61,589 nucleotides of DNA from JAZRYE01 sp045600585. Its GTDB lineage: Bacteria; Bacillota_I; Bacilli_A; RFN20; CAG-826. The translations under genes were made by a program, and so were the position numbers. Position 1 is the stretch's first letter, and every line of letters begins with the position of its first letter. Below, piece after piece: positions 1 through 9,217 of the stretch. The stretch is from the NCBI GenBank assembly GCA_045600585.1, contig JAZRYE010000021.1, positions 1 to 61,589 on the forward strand. Reading direction: 5' to 3'. The notes under the pieces are model-generated. The model did no database searches and was not told the DNA's origin. It saw nothing but the letters and a program-made list of their open reading frames with translations.

Positions 1-1537
1 TCTCTCTTTCTAATTCATCTGGAGCGGTCCAATATTTATCTAGTTTATTCGTAGTATAGAATCTAAATAATTTAGCAATATTCATTCCTAAAACATTTAG
101 CATTATTTCGGTTGAAACATTTCCTATTCCTCTTCTTCTAGCTCTTGTATAGCCATAGTCTTGTTTTTCTATACCAAAAGAGCCTTCAACTTGAATAGAA
201 CGATTAACCCTTATTTCTATTCCTTTTGGAGATAATAGATTTTGGTGGCTTTCATATTTAAGTCTTTCTAAATCTTTAACTACTTCAAAAATTTTAAAAT
301 CTTCGTCTATCCTTCTCATATATTTTTTACAAAAAGGCATCCATCCACATGAGTTGCATCCAGTAACTTTATAGAATATCCCTTCTGCCTTTTTCGGATG
401 GCGATTAATTATATTCACTTGATAACCAAAATTTCCATTTAAACAAGTAATCGTATCATCATCATTAAGGTGATAACAGTCCGGGTTTCTTCCTGATTTG
501 TTTCCCTCCCATGACTGATGTTTGACATAACTTTCTATATGATTGCATTTAAGATAGCGATAATTTTCTAATGATCCATAGCCTGCATCAGCGCATACTC
601 TTGCTGGAAAATAACCATATAATTTAAAGAATTTATCTAAAACTGGAATAAAATCATAAAGATCTGTTCTAGATTGAGAAACGTGATATGAAAAAATGTA
701 GCCACGTATTACTAGATGCTGGACATTGTATGCAGCATGCATATTGCTGCCTAATCCAGAATAGTAATCAGCCTTTAATGCCATCGCGGTGGCATCTTTA
801 TCTGTTTTATAATATGAATTTCTATTAGGACCACATATCTCTTCCTTTTCTTCATATTCATTCACCTTCAAAGCCATTGATGTTAAAGCTTTGCTAACTG
901 ATTTATAAGTTTTCTCATCCATTTCAAGCTGATGATATTTTAAGTTTATTAAAGCTGTGACAATGGTTGAACTTCTTATCATTTCTTCTCTAAAGTCTTC
1001 TAGAAGGTGATATTGATTAATAATTTCAGAAGCTTTAAGAGTAAGATTTTTGTGATGCTTAATAGGTTTCCAAACAAACTTGTATTTATTAGCGTTTGCC
1101 TCATACTTGGTTCCATCAATAAAAGCGTCTTCAAATATAATCCCAGTTTCATTTTGTATTTCTTGATTTATAAGGGAAAATATTTCTTCTTCATTGGGAG
1201 AAATGACTTTGTTAATAAATTTACAAATTGTTGAATAATCTAACTGTGTTTGTTCCATTAAATAGATATATCTAAGATCATGTTTGCAAGCATCTTCTAT
1301 ATCTCTTAGTGTTGATTTTTTAAATGCAAAGCCATACAAAATTGTAGCAAACAAATTGTAATAGTTTGAGTTTGGTCTTCCACCTTTTTCTGTATTATTT
1401 TTTACATATTTGCAAACAATATCTCCGACTCCTGAATTTTCTAAAAGTAGCAAAAATTTATCAATTTTCTCTCTTTCCTTCTCCTCTAAATCGAAGGAAG
1501 GAAACAAAAATACTTTTCTTGTGATAAAATAAGGCAT
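1..1537 (-). CDS. IS1182-family transposase (3' end outside window)
   Basis: The frame is open from ATG at 1537 down to the window edge, about 512 codons. A strong ribosome-binding site (GGAGG at 1546-1550) lies 8 bases before the start. The translation begins MPYFITRKVFLFPSF and has the IS1182 N-terminal domain, then a DDE segment with FIDGTKYEANANKYKFVWKP near residues 135-155, and near the window edge RSIQVEGSFGIEKQDYGYTR followed by an arginine-rich stretch, matching the family's C-terminal region. No frameshift or stop was noticed, so it may be active. It would catalyse cut-and-paste transposition of the element. Confidence 0.88.
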   Translation of the reverse strand, partial: MPYFITRKVFLFPSFDLEEKEREKIDKFLLLLENSGVGDIVCKYVKNNTEKGGRPNSNYYNLFATILYGFAFKKSTLRDIEDACKHDLRYIYLMEQTQLDYSTICKFINKVISPNEEEIFSLINQEIQNETGIIFEDAFIDGTKYEANANKYKFVWKPIKHHKNLTLKASEIINQYHLLEDFREEMIRSSTIVTALINLKYHQLEMDEKTYKSVSKALTSMALKVNEYEEKEEICGPNRNSYYKTDKDATAMALKADYYSGLGSNMHAAYNVQHLVIRGYIFSYHVSQSRTDLYDFIPVLDKFFKLYGYFPARVCADAGYGSLENYRYLKCNHIESYVKHQSWEGNKSGRNPDCYHLNDDDTITCLNGNFGYQVNIINRHPKKAEGIFYKVTGCNSCGWMPFCKKYMRRIDEDFKIFEVVKDLERLKYESHQNLLSPKGIEIRVNRSIQVEGSFGIEKQDYGYTRARRRGIGNVSTEIMLNVLGMNIAKLFRFYTTNKLDKYWTAPDELERE

Positions 1538-1570
1538 GTACAATACCTCCTTAGACAAGAATATTGTACC

Positions 1571-1606
1571 AAAAGAGGCGAAATCTTATAAATTTGCCTC
1601 TTTTTT
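1571..1606. terminator. Bidirectional terminator-like hairpin inside the IS end
   Basis: The sequence AAAAGAGGC pairs with GCCTCTTTT, extended by an AAAT/ATTT pair across a bulged G, with T runs on both strands. It lies between the inverted repeat and the transposase ribosome-binding site. Such hairpins in IS ends can block transcription entering from flanking genes; here the incoming minus-strand transcript of the GH106 gene would meet it. Confidence 0.6.
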
Positions 1607-1637
1607 GCATAATAAAAGGACTGTGAATCACCTTATA

Positions 1638-1654
1638 GGTTTTTCAACAGCCCC
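1638..1654. repeat. IS terminal inverted repeat (one end)
   Basis: GGTTTTTCAACAGCCCC on the plus strand, that is GGGGCTGTTGAAAAACC read inward. It resembles IS1182-type ends and sets the element boundary at about 1654. The partner repeat is outside the window. Confidence 0.7.
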
Positions 1655-1673
1655 TAATGTATAAATAATATTT

Positions 1674-4472
1674 TTAAATAATTGATTTAACAAATGAGTA
1701 ACTATCTCTGACGATAGAACTCTTACCATTTTTCCATGTTCCAATTCTTTCCCATGAATATGGTCCAATGCCAAAGTCTTCTTGACCTTGTGTATGATGT
1801 GGTCCCATTTGGTTACGTTTGCTAACTGTTAATACGAGATCAAAGACGTTCTTACCCTTCTTTAATTCTTTAGATAAATCTAATCTGGATGAGAACATCA
1901 TTCTTTGAGGCTCGCCATTATTTAAAGAAACATCAATTAAGTGGAATCTTCTATCGAAATATAGATATTTATTTGTATCTTCAACTTCAACTTCTTGTCT
2001 TAAGTGGATGTCGCCAAATAAGAATGGATATCCGTCTCTAATTAAATTAGTTACTTGCTTCTTTTGCTTTGCTAAATAGAAGTTTTCACCAATTTCGATA
2101 TCATCTCTGATTCCTTTAGAGAAATCACCGAATACACCGAAGTTACCTTTTAAATAGATAGCTTCGACGTTTGAATCATAAGCTAAGCAGTTTCTTAAAC
2201 TTTCAGTTACGCCTTCACCGAATAATGCATAGTAGACATTTTCGCTTTGCCAGTAGTTCATAACGACCTTGACTTCGTTCTTACCAACTTTTAATAATGA
2301 GGCTGCTTTATATTCTAATAATTCATCATCAGCAACTAAACCATCTGATTCAACTTTTGTTCCATTTACATATACTTCTTTAATATTTTCTTTTTCAATT
2401 AAAGCACTACAAATAGAAGGAACTTCTTTAACATCAAATTCATATTTTAAATACAAATCACCTTTGTATCTTGTTTCTAATAATGTATTAAAGATACCCA
2501 TGTAGTGGAGGGGTTCACTATAGTTCTTGTCATCTGTTGAATATCTTGGATAATCAAGAGTCATATAGTTTTCAACTTCTCCAACAACTTCATATTCATC
2601 CTTTAATGTTAATGGAGATAATTTCTTTTCTTCTTTAACTTCTTCATTAGAGAAATAAAGGATATATGATTGGCCTTTTTCTAAGAATAAATCGCCAGAA
2701 ATAACTTCATATTCATCCTTTAAAATATTATAGGATTTAAATGATTTATATCCTTTAACTGTAATTTTGATGTTGTTGTCTTCTTTACAGTTAACTACGT
2801 ATAAATATGGTTTTCCTTCTTTATCTAATCTATAAGAAATACGAATGTCATCTTTTTCTTCAGCAAAGAAATCTAATTGATCAATCATTTCTCCAAATGA
2901 TGTGTTTGTTTTTAAATATGGATAATCATAAGGTGTCCATTCTAAGTATTCTGGTTTGTCACCTGCTAATAAGATTTTGCCACCTTGTGCAACATATTCT
3001 TTTAATAAAGCTTCTGTTGTTTTATCCATTGTGTAAATCTTTGGTAAGATGACATAGTCATATTTGCATAATCCCATAATTAATTGCTTGTTTTCAACTT
3101 TGCCGTATTTTGCTAATAAAGTTTCATCAACAAAATGATATGGAATATGTTTATTAGATAACTTAAATACTAATTCTCTAAATGGATTATCGATATCCGC
3201 ACATGATCCATCCATGTCATCTCTCTTGTAATTGAAATAGACACTTCTAATTGGTTGAAGAACGGCAACATTAACTTTTTCTGTTGAGTTAGCAAGTAAT
3301 TCTCCTAATACTGAGAAGTAGTCATTAAATTCTTTAAAGTTCTTTTCAATCCAAGGATTAACACTTGAGAAGTGAGATGGATAATCTCTCTTTCTTTGTC
3401 CATTTTCTTTATATGGGAGTAAGTGTTGGCACATGAGGTTGACTCCGTCAACATACATGAATTCCGCTAATTGTTTTAATTCTTTTGGATTAACATCCCA
3501 TCCACAGCAAGCAAACATTTCAGATAGTACTTGTTTCTTGCCTAATTGAGCACAGACAGATCCAACTTGTTTAGGAGCAATTGGAGTTCCAACATATCTT
3601 CCTAACCAGTCCATTCCTGGGATGTGTTCATATTCATAAAATGGCATAATGCCTGCGTTACACATCATTTGCATTGCCATTGATACTTCTTCGACATAGT
3701 GGCCTGTTAATTTATAGCCATTAGAACCACACCAGTCATAAATTTTCTTGGCCCAGTTTTTAAGCATTAAAGCTTGCATTGCTTTCCAATATTTATATCT
3801 GAGTTCTCTATATCCTTCTTTTTCGACAAAGAGTAAGCCGACTTTATCTTCAAGGTTTTCACCATAGACTTCTTTAAAATATTCAAATACTTTCTTTGTT
3901 GTAGGAGTTCCCCATCTAAAGTATTGAGGTTCATCTGTAAAGAAACCTCTTAAATTTTTATAGACATCGTTCTTCTTATATTGTTCATGAGTTAATTCAA
4001 GGAACTTATCCATAACTTCATCATTTAAGATATCTGCAGTACTTGTTGAGTAGTGCATAAAGACATTTAAACAGTTATCGCCAGAAGTGACTTTAACTAA
4101 AGCATCTCCACTCATATCATAAGATACTAAAGCATCTTTATCATATGCACCTAATGTGTATGTTAAATATCTATCGTGGTTTTCAATATCTTCTAAAAGC
4201 TTTCCACCAACGAATCCACTTGGCCAGCCGTTTTCATCATATGCATATGCTTCCATATCTAAATCTTGTGCAGCTTTTTCACAAGCTCTGACACATGAGA
4301 ACCATTTTTCGCCTAAGTATGGAGTTGTTAATCCCCCTCTAGCATGCATGAAGAAGCCACCAATACCGACTTCTTTCATCCATTTAATTTGTTTAACCAA
4401 TCCTTCTTCTTGGAGATCGCTATTCCAACTCCAAAAAGGTACTGATTGATATTTACTATCGACTTTTTTCAT
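1674..4472 (-). CDS. GH106-like alpha-L-rhamnosidase
   Basis: A 932-residue protein resembling glycoside hydrolase family 106, which releases L-rhamnose from rhamnose-containing glycans. It opens with VPFWSWNSDLQEE, then GIGGFFMHARGGL, then AYDENGWPSGFVGG near residues 75-90, the typical GH106 barrel entry, and has FFTDEPQYF near residue 190. The C-terminal third looks like beta-sandwich accessory domains. The start is the ATG at 4472, with AGAGG seven bases upstream; an in-frame ATG eight codons earlier has no such site. There is no signal peptide, so it should act inside the cell on imported oligosaccharides. It is divergent from fucU. Other families with the same fold are possible. Confidence 0.72.
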   Translation of the reverse strand: MKKVDSKYQSVPFWSWNSDLQEEGLVKQIKWMKEVGIGGFFMHARGGLTTPYLGEKWFSCVRACEKAAQDLDMEAYAYDENGWPSGFVGGKLLEDIENHDRYLTYTLGAYDKDALVSYDMSGDALVKVTSGDNCLNVFMHYSTSTADILNDEVMDKFLELTHEQYKKNDVYKNLRGFFTDEPQYFRWGTPTTKKVFEYFKEVYGENLEDKVGLLFVEKEGYRELRYKYWKAMQALMLKNWAKKIYDWCGSNGYKLTGHYVEEVSMAMQMMCNAGIMPFYEYEHIPGMDWLGRYVGTPIAPKQVGSVCAQLGKKQVLSEMFACCGWDVNPKELKQLAEFMYVDGVNLMCQHLLPYKENGQRKRDYPSHFSSVNPWIEKNFKEFNDYFSVLGELLANSTEKVNVAVLQPIRSVYFNYKRDDMDGSCADIDNPFRELVFKLSNKHIPYHFVDETLLAKYGKVENKQLIMGLCKYDYVILPKIYTMDKTTEALLKEYVAQGGKILLAGDKPEYLEWTPYDYPYLKTNTSFGEMIDQLDFFAEEKDDIRISYRLDKEGKPYLYVVNCKEDNNIKITVKGYKSFKSYNILKDEYEVISGDLFLEKGQSYILYFSNEEVKEEKKLSPLTLKDEYEVVGEVENYMTLDYPRYSTDDKNYSEPLHYMGIFNTLLETRYKGDLYLKYEFDVKEVPSICSALIEKENIKEVYVNGTKVESDGLVADDELLEYKAASLLKVGKNEVKVVMNYWQSENVYYALFGEGVTESLRNCLAYDSNVEAIYLKGNFGVFGDFSKGIRDDIEIGENFYLAKQKKQVTNLIRDGYPFLFGDIHLRQEVEVEDTNKYLYFDRRFHLIDVSLNNGEPQRMMFSSRLDLSKELKKGKNVFDLVLTVSKRNQMGPHHTQGQEDFGIGPYSWERIGTWKNGKSSIVRDSYSFVKSII

Positions 4473-4545
4473 ATTTATACCTCTATAAATTATCAAAATG
4501 AGTGTAACACATTTTGAGATGCATAGTATCTATAAACAAATAATT

Positions 4546-4554
4546 TGGTATAAT
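4546..4554 (+). promoter_or_regulatory. Extended -10 promoter of fucU
   Basis: TGG-TATAAT forms an extended -10 element 24 bases before the fucU start, with AGAGG as ribosome-binding site between them. No good -35 box is seen at the usual distance, as is common for extended -10 promoters. Confidence 0.6.
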
Positions 4555-4578
4555 ATTTGTAATTAGAGGTTTTAAATT

Positions 4579-5001
4579 ATGCTAAAAGGACTACCAAAAT
4601 TAATTTCTCCAGAATTACTTAAAATATTATGCGAAATGGGACATGGCGATGAATTAGTTATTGCTGATGCTAATTTCCCATCTGTTACAAATGGACAAAG
4701 AGTTGTTAGAGCTGATGGTATCAGTGGCACAGCAATGTTAGAAGCTATTCTTCAATTAATTCCATTAGATACATATGCACCAGAAAATATGATGTTAATG
4801 CAAACAAGTAATGGGGATTCTACTCCAACTATTTGGGCTGAATATGAAAAGATTGCAAATAACCTAGATTCAAATGTAAGAGAAGCTCAAATTGAAAGAT
4901 ATGCCTTCTATGAAAGAGCAAGAAAAGCATTCGTTGTAATTGCTACTGGTGAAGAAGCAATCTATGCAAATATTATTCTCAAAAAGGGAGTAATTAAATA
5001 A
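4579..5001 (+). CDS. fucU: L-fucose mutarotase FucU
   Basis: A 140-residue member of the RbsD/FucU family, which interconverts alpha and beta anomers of L-fucose (and sometimes ribose). The N-terminus MLKGLPKLISPELLK and the block MGHGDELVIADANFP, with His22 and Asp30 in the expected catalytic positions, are diagnostic. Length matches the family (about 140). It is monocistronic, with its own extended -10 promoter and a strong terminator, and it sits beside other fucose and rhamnose genes, so it likely feeds the correct anomer to FucI at 10793. Confidence 0.93.
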   Translation: MLKGLPKLISPELLKILCEMGHGDELVIADANFPSVTNGQRVVRADGISGTAMLEAILQLIPLDTYAPENMMLMQTSNGDSTPTIWAEYEKIANNLDSNVREAQIERYAFYERARKAFVVIATGEEAIYANIILKKGVIK

Positions 5002-5026
5002 TATTTTATTTATCTAGTAAGTATTA

Positions 5027-5052
5027 AATGCCATTTATCGATGGCATTTTTT
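5027..5052 (+). terminator. Rho-independent terminator after fucU
   Basis: Perfect 8-bp stem AATGCCAT/ATGGCATT with loop TTATCG and a T tract. Confidence 0.85.
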
Positions 5053-5239
5053 AATTTCTTTTTAATAAAAATATTTCGTTATTCATCAATATTTCATTTT
5101 GACATTCTCATTAACCTATATTATTTATATTCTTTTTTGCTTGTTGAATTTTTAATAACGTTTGTTCATGTTTACATAATTTATAAATTAGTAAATTTTT
5201 TCTAAAAATTATTTAAATAATTAATATTATTTGTTTTGT

Positions 5240-5248
5240 TGTGATAAT
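5240..5248 (+). promoter_or_regulatory. Extended -10 promoter of the 174-residue protein gene
   Basis: TGT-GATAAT followed by ATAT lies about 37 bases before the start at 5285. The preceding stretch (5053-5230) is very AT-rich and I see no gene in it. Confidence 0.45.
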
Positions 5249-5284
5249 ATATATTCAACAAGTCCTATAAAGGAGAACATAATT

Positions 5285-5809
5285 ATGTTTAAAAACCAAT
5301 TAGCAAACAAAGAGACATTCTCTGAAAACTATGGTCAATATGAACTTGAATCTTCTCGTTCAGTTTATGAAGTTTATATTGAATTAAGTCACGATAAAGA
5401 AGGAAATGTCCAAAAGAATAGAGATGGTAGCGATCGTTACTATGCTATTGATGACAGCAATTTAACTAAAGTCGCTCAAGATGTTGCAGTTAAGAAAATT
5501 AGAGAAAACTTCTACAAAGCAGTTTATCAAGTAAATGGTGATTACGTTGAAAAAGTTGAACGCGATGGAAAACGCATTTACTTCGTTGTTGATGCTGAAA
5601 AAGTTGAAACACTTCCTGCTGGCACAACTGCTGTTGTCAAAAACGATACATACCGTGTTCCAACTGAAATCGGTTATGTATTAGTAGATGATACAGATAT
5701 TGAAAATCCAAAAATCTTAAGAGTTCGTAAATTCCAAACTGAAGATCATAAAGCAGAAGCTGAAAAGATTGTTAAGGGAAATAGAGAACCTAGAGAAAAA
5801 CAAGACTAA
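5285..5809 (+). CDS. Uncharacterised 174-residue protein
   Basis: I do not recognise this protein. The start is the ATG at 5285 (AAGGAG 9 bases upstream); an earlier in-frame ATG at 5231 lies upstream of the likely transcription start. The product is soluble, without signal peptide or membrane segments, highly charged (many K, E, D), with a helical-looking middle (about residues 60-85) and probable beta strands in the second half, ending in a charged K/E/R tail. It is monocistronic, between two terminators, inside a sugar-utilisation region. Its codon use (GTC, CGT, CTT present) resembles the well-expressed genes here. Confidence 0.75.
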   Translation: MFKNQLANKETFSENYGQYELESSRSVYEVYIELSHDKEGNVQKNRDGSDRYYAIDDSNLTKVAQDVAVKKIRENFYKAVYQVNGDYVEKVERDGKRIYFVVDAEKVETLPAGTTAVVKNDTYRVPTEIGYVLVDDTDIENPKILRVRKFQTEDHKAEAEKIVKGNREPREKQD

Positions 5810-5814
5810 TTAAG

Positions 5815-5842
5815 AAAAGCCACTTTTTGATGGCTTTTTTCT
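5815..5842 (+). terminator. Rho-independent terminator
   Basis: AAAAGCCA pairs with TGGCTTTT (8 bp), loop CTTTTTGA, followed by a T run. It closes the gene ending at 5809. Confidence 0.85.
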
Positions 5843-5946
5843 TTGTGCATTAAAGTTCTTTTCATATCTCAAAAAAATAACTTTAATGTGCTTTTTTATT
5901 GATATTTTATGTATAAAAATCAATAATTAATTAGAGGTAAAAAATC

Positions 5947-7083
5947 ATGATTATTAAAAATATTAAAATTGTTCAAGACAATAAGATCATTGAAAATGGC
6001 TATATCCAAATTGAAAACGGCAAGATTGTTTCAATTGGATCTGCTTTATATAGTGGAAATGATAAAAATGTTGTTGATGGAAAAGGCTTAACAGCAATGC
6101 CAGGATTTGTTGATATCCATATCCATGGTTCATGTGGAATTGACTTCATGGATGCTAATAAAGAAGACATCAAAACTATCGCTGATTCTTTATATAAAGA
6201 AGGTGTTACTACTTTCTTGGCAACAACATTAACTTCTGACTTTGAATCATTAAAAAGAGTTTGCTTAACAGTTGCTGAAGCTAAAAAGGAAGTTCCTTCT
6301 CTTGGCGGTATTCATTTTGAAGGTCCATATATCAATGCAAAATATAAGGGTGCTCAAAACGAAGCATTCATTAGAAATCCAGATATTGCAGAGTTTAATG
6401 AATTATGCAAGTTATCTGATAACAATGTCAGATATATTTCAATGGCACCAGAAAAAGAAGGCGCAATTGACTTCATCAAAAACGCTACTAAAAATGGCGT
6501 CACCGTTAGTGCTGGTCATACAGATGCGACCTTTGATGAGGTTAAAAAAGGTATCGATGCTGGCTTAACAAATACTACACATACACATAATGCAATGAGC
6601 GGACATCATCATAGAAATCCAGGTGTTGTCACAGCAGCTATGTATTTTGATGAATTATATACTGAAGTTATCTGTGACAAAATCCATGTTTGTCCTAATA
6701 CATTAAAGGCATTCTTTAAAGTAGTTGGACCAGATAGATTTGTTATGATTACTGATGCTTTAAAAGCTAAACATTCTACTCTCGAACATTTCCAATTATT
6801 TGGCCTTGATTGCGAAAGAAAAAATGGAGCAGCTTATTTATTAACTGGTCCATTAGCAGGTTCATTATTAAGTATGGATCAAGGCTTAAGAAATGTTAAA
6901 GAAGTTACAGGTTGTTCTTTAATTGATTTAGCTAAGATTTCATCAAGAAACGCAGCAAAATCATTACATATGAACGATATTGGTGAAATTAAAGAAGGAT
7001 ACAAAGCTGATATTGTTTTATTAGATAACGACTTACAAGTTCAAAAAGTTTATAAAAATGGAAACGAGGTATATTCAAAATGA
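5947..7083 (+). CDS. nagA: N-acetylglucosamine-6-phosphate deacetylase NagA
   Basis: A 378-residue amidohydrolase that removes acetate from N-acetylglucosamine-6-phosphate. Visible motifs are the metal-binding HxH at residues 58 and 60 in DIHIHGSCGIDFMDA, HFEGPYIN near 125 with the metal-binding Glu, SAGHTDA near 193, THTHNAMS near 213, and MITDAL near 272 with the catalytic Asp. Length matches the family. It is first in an operon and its stop overlaps the start of the ROK gene (ATGA). Ribosome-binding site AGAGG precedes the ATG. TGA is used as stop, the only clear case in this window. Confidence 0.93.
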   Translation: MIIKNIKIVQDNKIIENGYIQIENGKIVSIGSALYSGNDKNVVDGKGLTAMPGFVDIHIHGSCGIDFMDANKEDIKTIADSLYKEGVTTFLATTLTSDFESLKRVCLTVAEAKKEVPSLGGIHFEGPYINAKYKGAQNEAFIRNPDIAEFNELCKLSDNNVRYISMAPEKEGAIDFIKNATKNGVTVSAGHTDATFDEVKKGIDAGLTNTTHTHNAMSGHHHRNPGVVTAAMYFDELYTEVICDKIHVCPNTLKAFFKVVGPDRFVMITDALKAKHSTLEHFQLFGLDCERKNGAAYLLTGPLAGSLLSMDQGLRNVKEVTGCSLIDLAKISSRNAAKSLHMNDIGEIKEGYKADIVLLDNDLQVQKVYKNGNEVYSK

Positions 7084-8459
7084 TTAAACCAATTTTAGAC
7101 CCAGAATTTAAACCAGCTATTATTGAAATTAGAAAGTTCAATGAAGCTGTTAAAAAGGCAGATAAAAAGCAACATATCATCATTGCTGTTGAAAGAAACA
7201 ATGGCTATGTTTACCGTAAAGAATTTGATATCTTTGCTGATGGTGAAAACGATGAATGGAATACATTCATTGCCGAACGTTATATCAAGACAATTTTATG
7301 GGTTGTTGGTGGATATAAAATTTACATTGCTGGAAGCAAAACAGTCTATCAAAATATCAAAGACTACTATCGTGTTGGTGGGTTAAGAGAATTCGACTAC
7401 AACTTCATGTCAACATGCTTTGAAAAAGAAGTAGAAGTAGTTGAAAGTACACCTGAAACAATTCCACAAATGAATGAATGCTCAGTTAAAGCTGGCGGCA
7501 ATTTAAATGGTAGAAGAATTGGTTTTGATGCTGGTGGATCTGATAGAAAAGTTTCCGCTGTTATTAATGGTGAAACAGTCTATTCAGAAGAAACTGTTTG
7601 GTTCCCTAAATTACAAGAAGATATTAATTACCATTATGAAGGTATTTATGCAGCTTTCAAAACAGCTGTAGATAAGATGGGTGGAGATGTTGATGGCATT
7701 GGTGTTTCTACTGCTGGTGTTATCATTGATTCTCGTCCAATGGTCTCCTCATTATTTATTAAAGTTCCTAAGAGTGATTTTGAAAAAGTTAAGTATATTT
7801 ACATCAACGTCACTAAGAGACTTGAAAAAGAATTAGGTCATGAAATTCCTCTCATTGTTGCTAATGATGGTGATGTCACTGCATTAGCAGGTATGCTTGA
7901 TTTAAAAGATAATGCTGTCTTAGGTATTGCTATGGGCACAAGTGAAGCTGTTGGCTATGTTAACCAAGATGGTTGCTTAAATGGATGGCTCTCCGAATTA
8001 GCATTCGTCCCAGTTGATTTTAATAAAGATGCAATGGTTGATGAATGGTCATTAGACTTTGGTGTTGGCTGCAAATACTTCTCACAAGATGCAGTTATTA
8101 AATTAGCTCCAGCAGCAGGTATTGAATTCCCTGAAGGATTATCTCTTGCTGAAAAACTTAAATACGTCCAAAAACTTAATAACGAAGGACATGAAGGTGC
8201 ACATAAGATCTTTGAGACAATTGGTGTTTATCTTGCATATGCAATTGCATATTATTCAATGTTCTATAACATCAAACACTTAATCATCTTAGGACGTGTT
8301 ACTTCTGGTGTAGGTGGAGATACCGTTCTTGAAGTTTGTAAAGAAACAATCAAATCAGAATTCCCAGAGTACGCAGATATTGATATCACTCTCCCTAGTG
8401 AATATATGAGAAGAGTTGGTCAATCTATTGCTGCTGCAAGCTTACCAGAAGTTAAGTAA
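7080..8459 (+). CDS. ROK-family sugar kinase with N-terminal extra domain
   Basis: A 459-residue protein with a ROK kinase fold from about residue 145: IGFDAGGSDRKVSAV is the phosphate-1 loop, VANDGDVTALAG near 260 contains the catalytic Asp, and IAMGTSEAVGYV is the phosphate-2 region. The usual ROK zinc motif (CxCGxxGCxE) is absent. The first 140 residues are an extra domain without a motif known to me. It overlaps nagA by 4 bases, so translational coupling is likely and the substrate may be GlcNAc or another hexosamine, or a mannose or glucose. It has no helix-turn-helix, so it is a kinase-like rather than a repressor-type ROK protein. Confidence 0.82.
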   Translation: MIKPILDPEFKPAIIEIRKFNEAVKKADKKQHIIIAVERNNGYVYRKEFDIFADGENDEWNTFIAERYIKTILWVVGGYKIYIAGSKTVYQNIKDYYRVGGLREFDYNFMSTCFEKEVEVVESTPETIPQMNECSVKAGGNLNGRRIGFDAGGSDRKVSAVINGETVYSEETVWFPKLQEDINYHYEGIYAAFKTAVDKMGGDVDGIGVSTAGVIIDSRPMVSSLFIKVPKSDFEKVKYIYINVTKRLEKELGHEIPLIVANDGDVTALAGMLDLKDNAVLGIAMGTSEAVGYVNQDGCLNGWLSELAFVPVDFNKDAMVDEWSLDFGVGCKYFSQDAVIKLAPAAGIEFPEGLSLAEKLKYVQKLNNEGHEGAHKIFETIGVYLAYAIAYYSMFYNIKHLIILGRVTSGVGGDTVLEVCKETIKSEFPEYADIDITLPSEYMRRVGQSIAAASLPEVK

Positions 8460-8464
8460 TAATT

Positions 8465-9214
8465 ATGAAAACTTTTAACAATTTAGAATATAAAAACGGT
8501 TTATTTTTAGACATGTATTTGCCTGAAACCAAAGGCTTTACAACCGTAGTATATTTCCATGGTGGAGGATTGACTGGCTGTAGCAAAGAAGATCCTCAAT
8601 ATGTAGAAATGGCTAAGGGTTTTGCTAAAGCAGGATACGCTTTTGTTTCTTGCAATTATAGAATGTATCCTAATGCAAAATTCCCTGATTATTTATATGA
8701 TGCAGCTGAAGCTGTTGCTTATATTAATAATATTATTAAAGGATATAACGGCAGCGGCAAAATCGTTGTTTCTGGTCAATCCGCAGGAGCATGGATGGGC
8801 GCAATGTTAATGCTTGATAAAAAATATTTAGAAAGCGTTAATTTAAATGTAATGGATATCGCTGGTTGGATTATTGAATCAGGTCAAATGACATCGCATT
8901 TTAATGTCATTGAAATTGAATCCAAACTCAACCCATTAACACAAAGAATTGATGAAAGAGCTCCTATTTATTTCGTCAGTGAAAATACAAAATTCACTAA
9001 AGCAATATTCTTCTATTACGATAATGATATGCCTATGAGAAAGCTTCAAAATCTTCTTTTAGAAGAAACTATAAAAAGATTCAATCCAGAAGCTGATATT
9101 GAAACAATGGAGTTACCAGGTACACATTGCCATGGCTCTTCTTATAAAGATGAAGACGGGGAATATCGTTATGTTAAAGAATCATTGATTTGGTTAAATA
9201 AGAAAGGACTATAG
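8465..9214 (+). CDS. Alpha/beta-hydrolase esterase
   Basis: A 249-residue alpha/beta hydrolase of the hormone-sensitive-lipase/carbohydrate-esterase type. VVYFHGGGLTG near residue 30 supplies the oxyanion hole, VSGQSAGAWMGA near 102 is the nucleophile elbow with the catalytic Ser, and the final GTHCHGSSY near 220 gives the catalytic His. No signal peptide, so it is cytoplasmic. Lying between the ROK kinase and sugar genes, it may deacylate imported glycans. The start at 8465 follows the previous stop by five bases, with no good ribosome-binding site, suggesting coupling. Confidence 0.85.
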   Translation: MKTFNNLEYKNGLFLDMYLPETKGFTTVVYFHGGGLTGCSKEDPQYVEMAKGFAKAGYAFVSCNYRMYPNAKFPDYLYDAAEAVAYINNIIKGYNGSGKIVVSGQSAGAWMGAMLMLDKKYLESVNLNVMDIAGWIIESGQMTSHFNVIEIESKLNPLTQRIDERAPIYFVSENTKFTKAIFFYYDNDMPMRKLQNLLLEETIKRFNPEADIETMELPGTHCHGSSYKDEDGEYRYVKESLIWLNKKGL

Positions 9215-9217
9215 TTT

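Larger units (their letters stand above)
1..1654 (-). mobile_element. IS1182-family insertion sequence (partial)
   Basis: The element runs off the left window edge. It consists of a transposase gene on the minus strand, a terminator-like hairpin upstream of it, and a terminal inverted repeat at 1638-1654 that reads GGGGCTGTTGAAAAACC from the outside inward, as expected for IS1182-type ends. The outer end lies 19 bases beyond the stop codon of the GH106 gene at 1674. The other end and any target-site duplication are outside the window. Confidence 0.85.

Noticed and set aside
1007..1234. 75-codon plus-strand frame inside the insertion sequence
   Set aside because: Antisense to the transposase, which is continuous on the other strand and clearly recognisable.
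5947..8459. Possible Mycoplasma-type code with UGA as Trp
   Set aside because: Trp is encoded by UGG in all genes read, no gene needs UGA read-through, and all proteins are full length with UGA as stop; only the rarity of UGA is noted.
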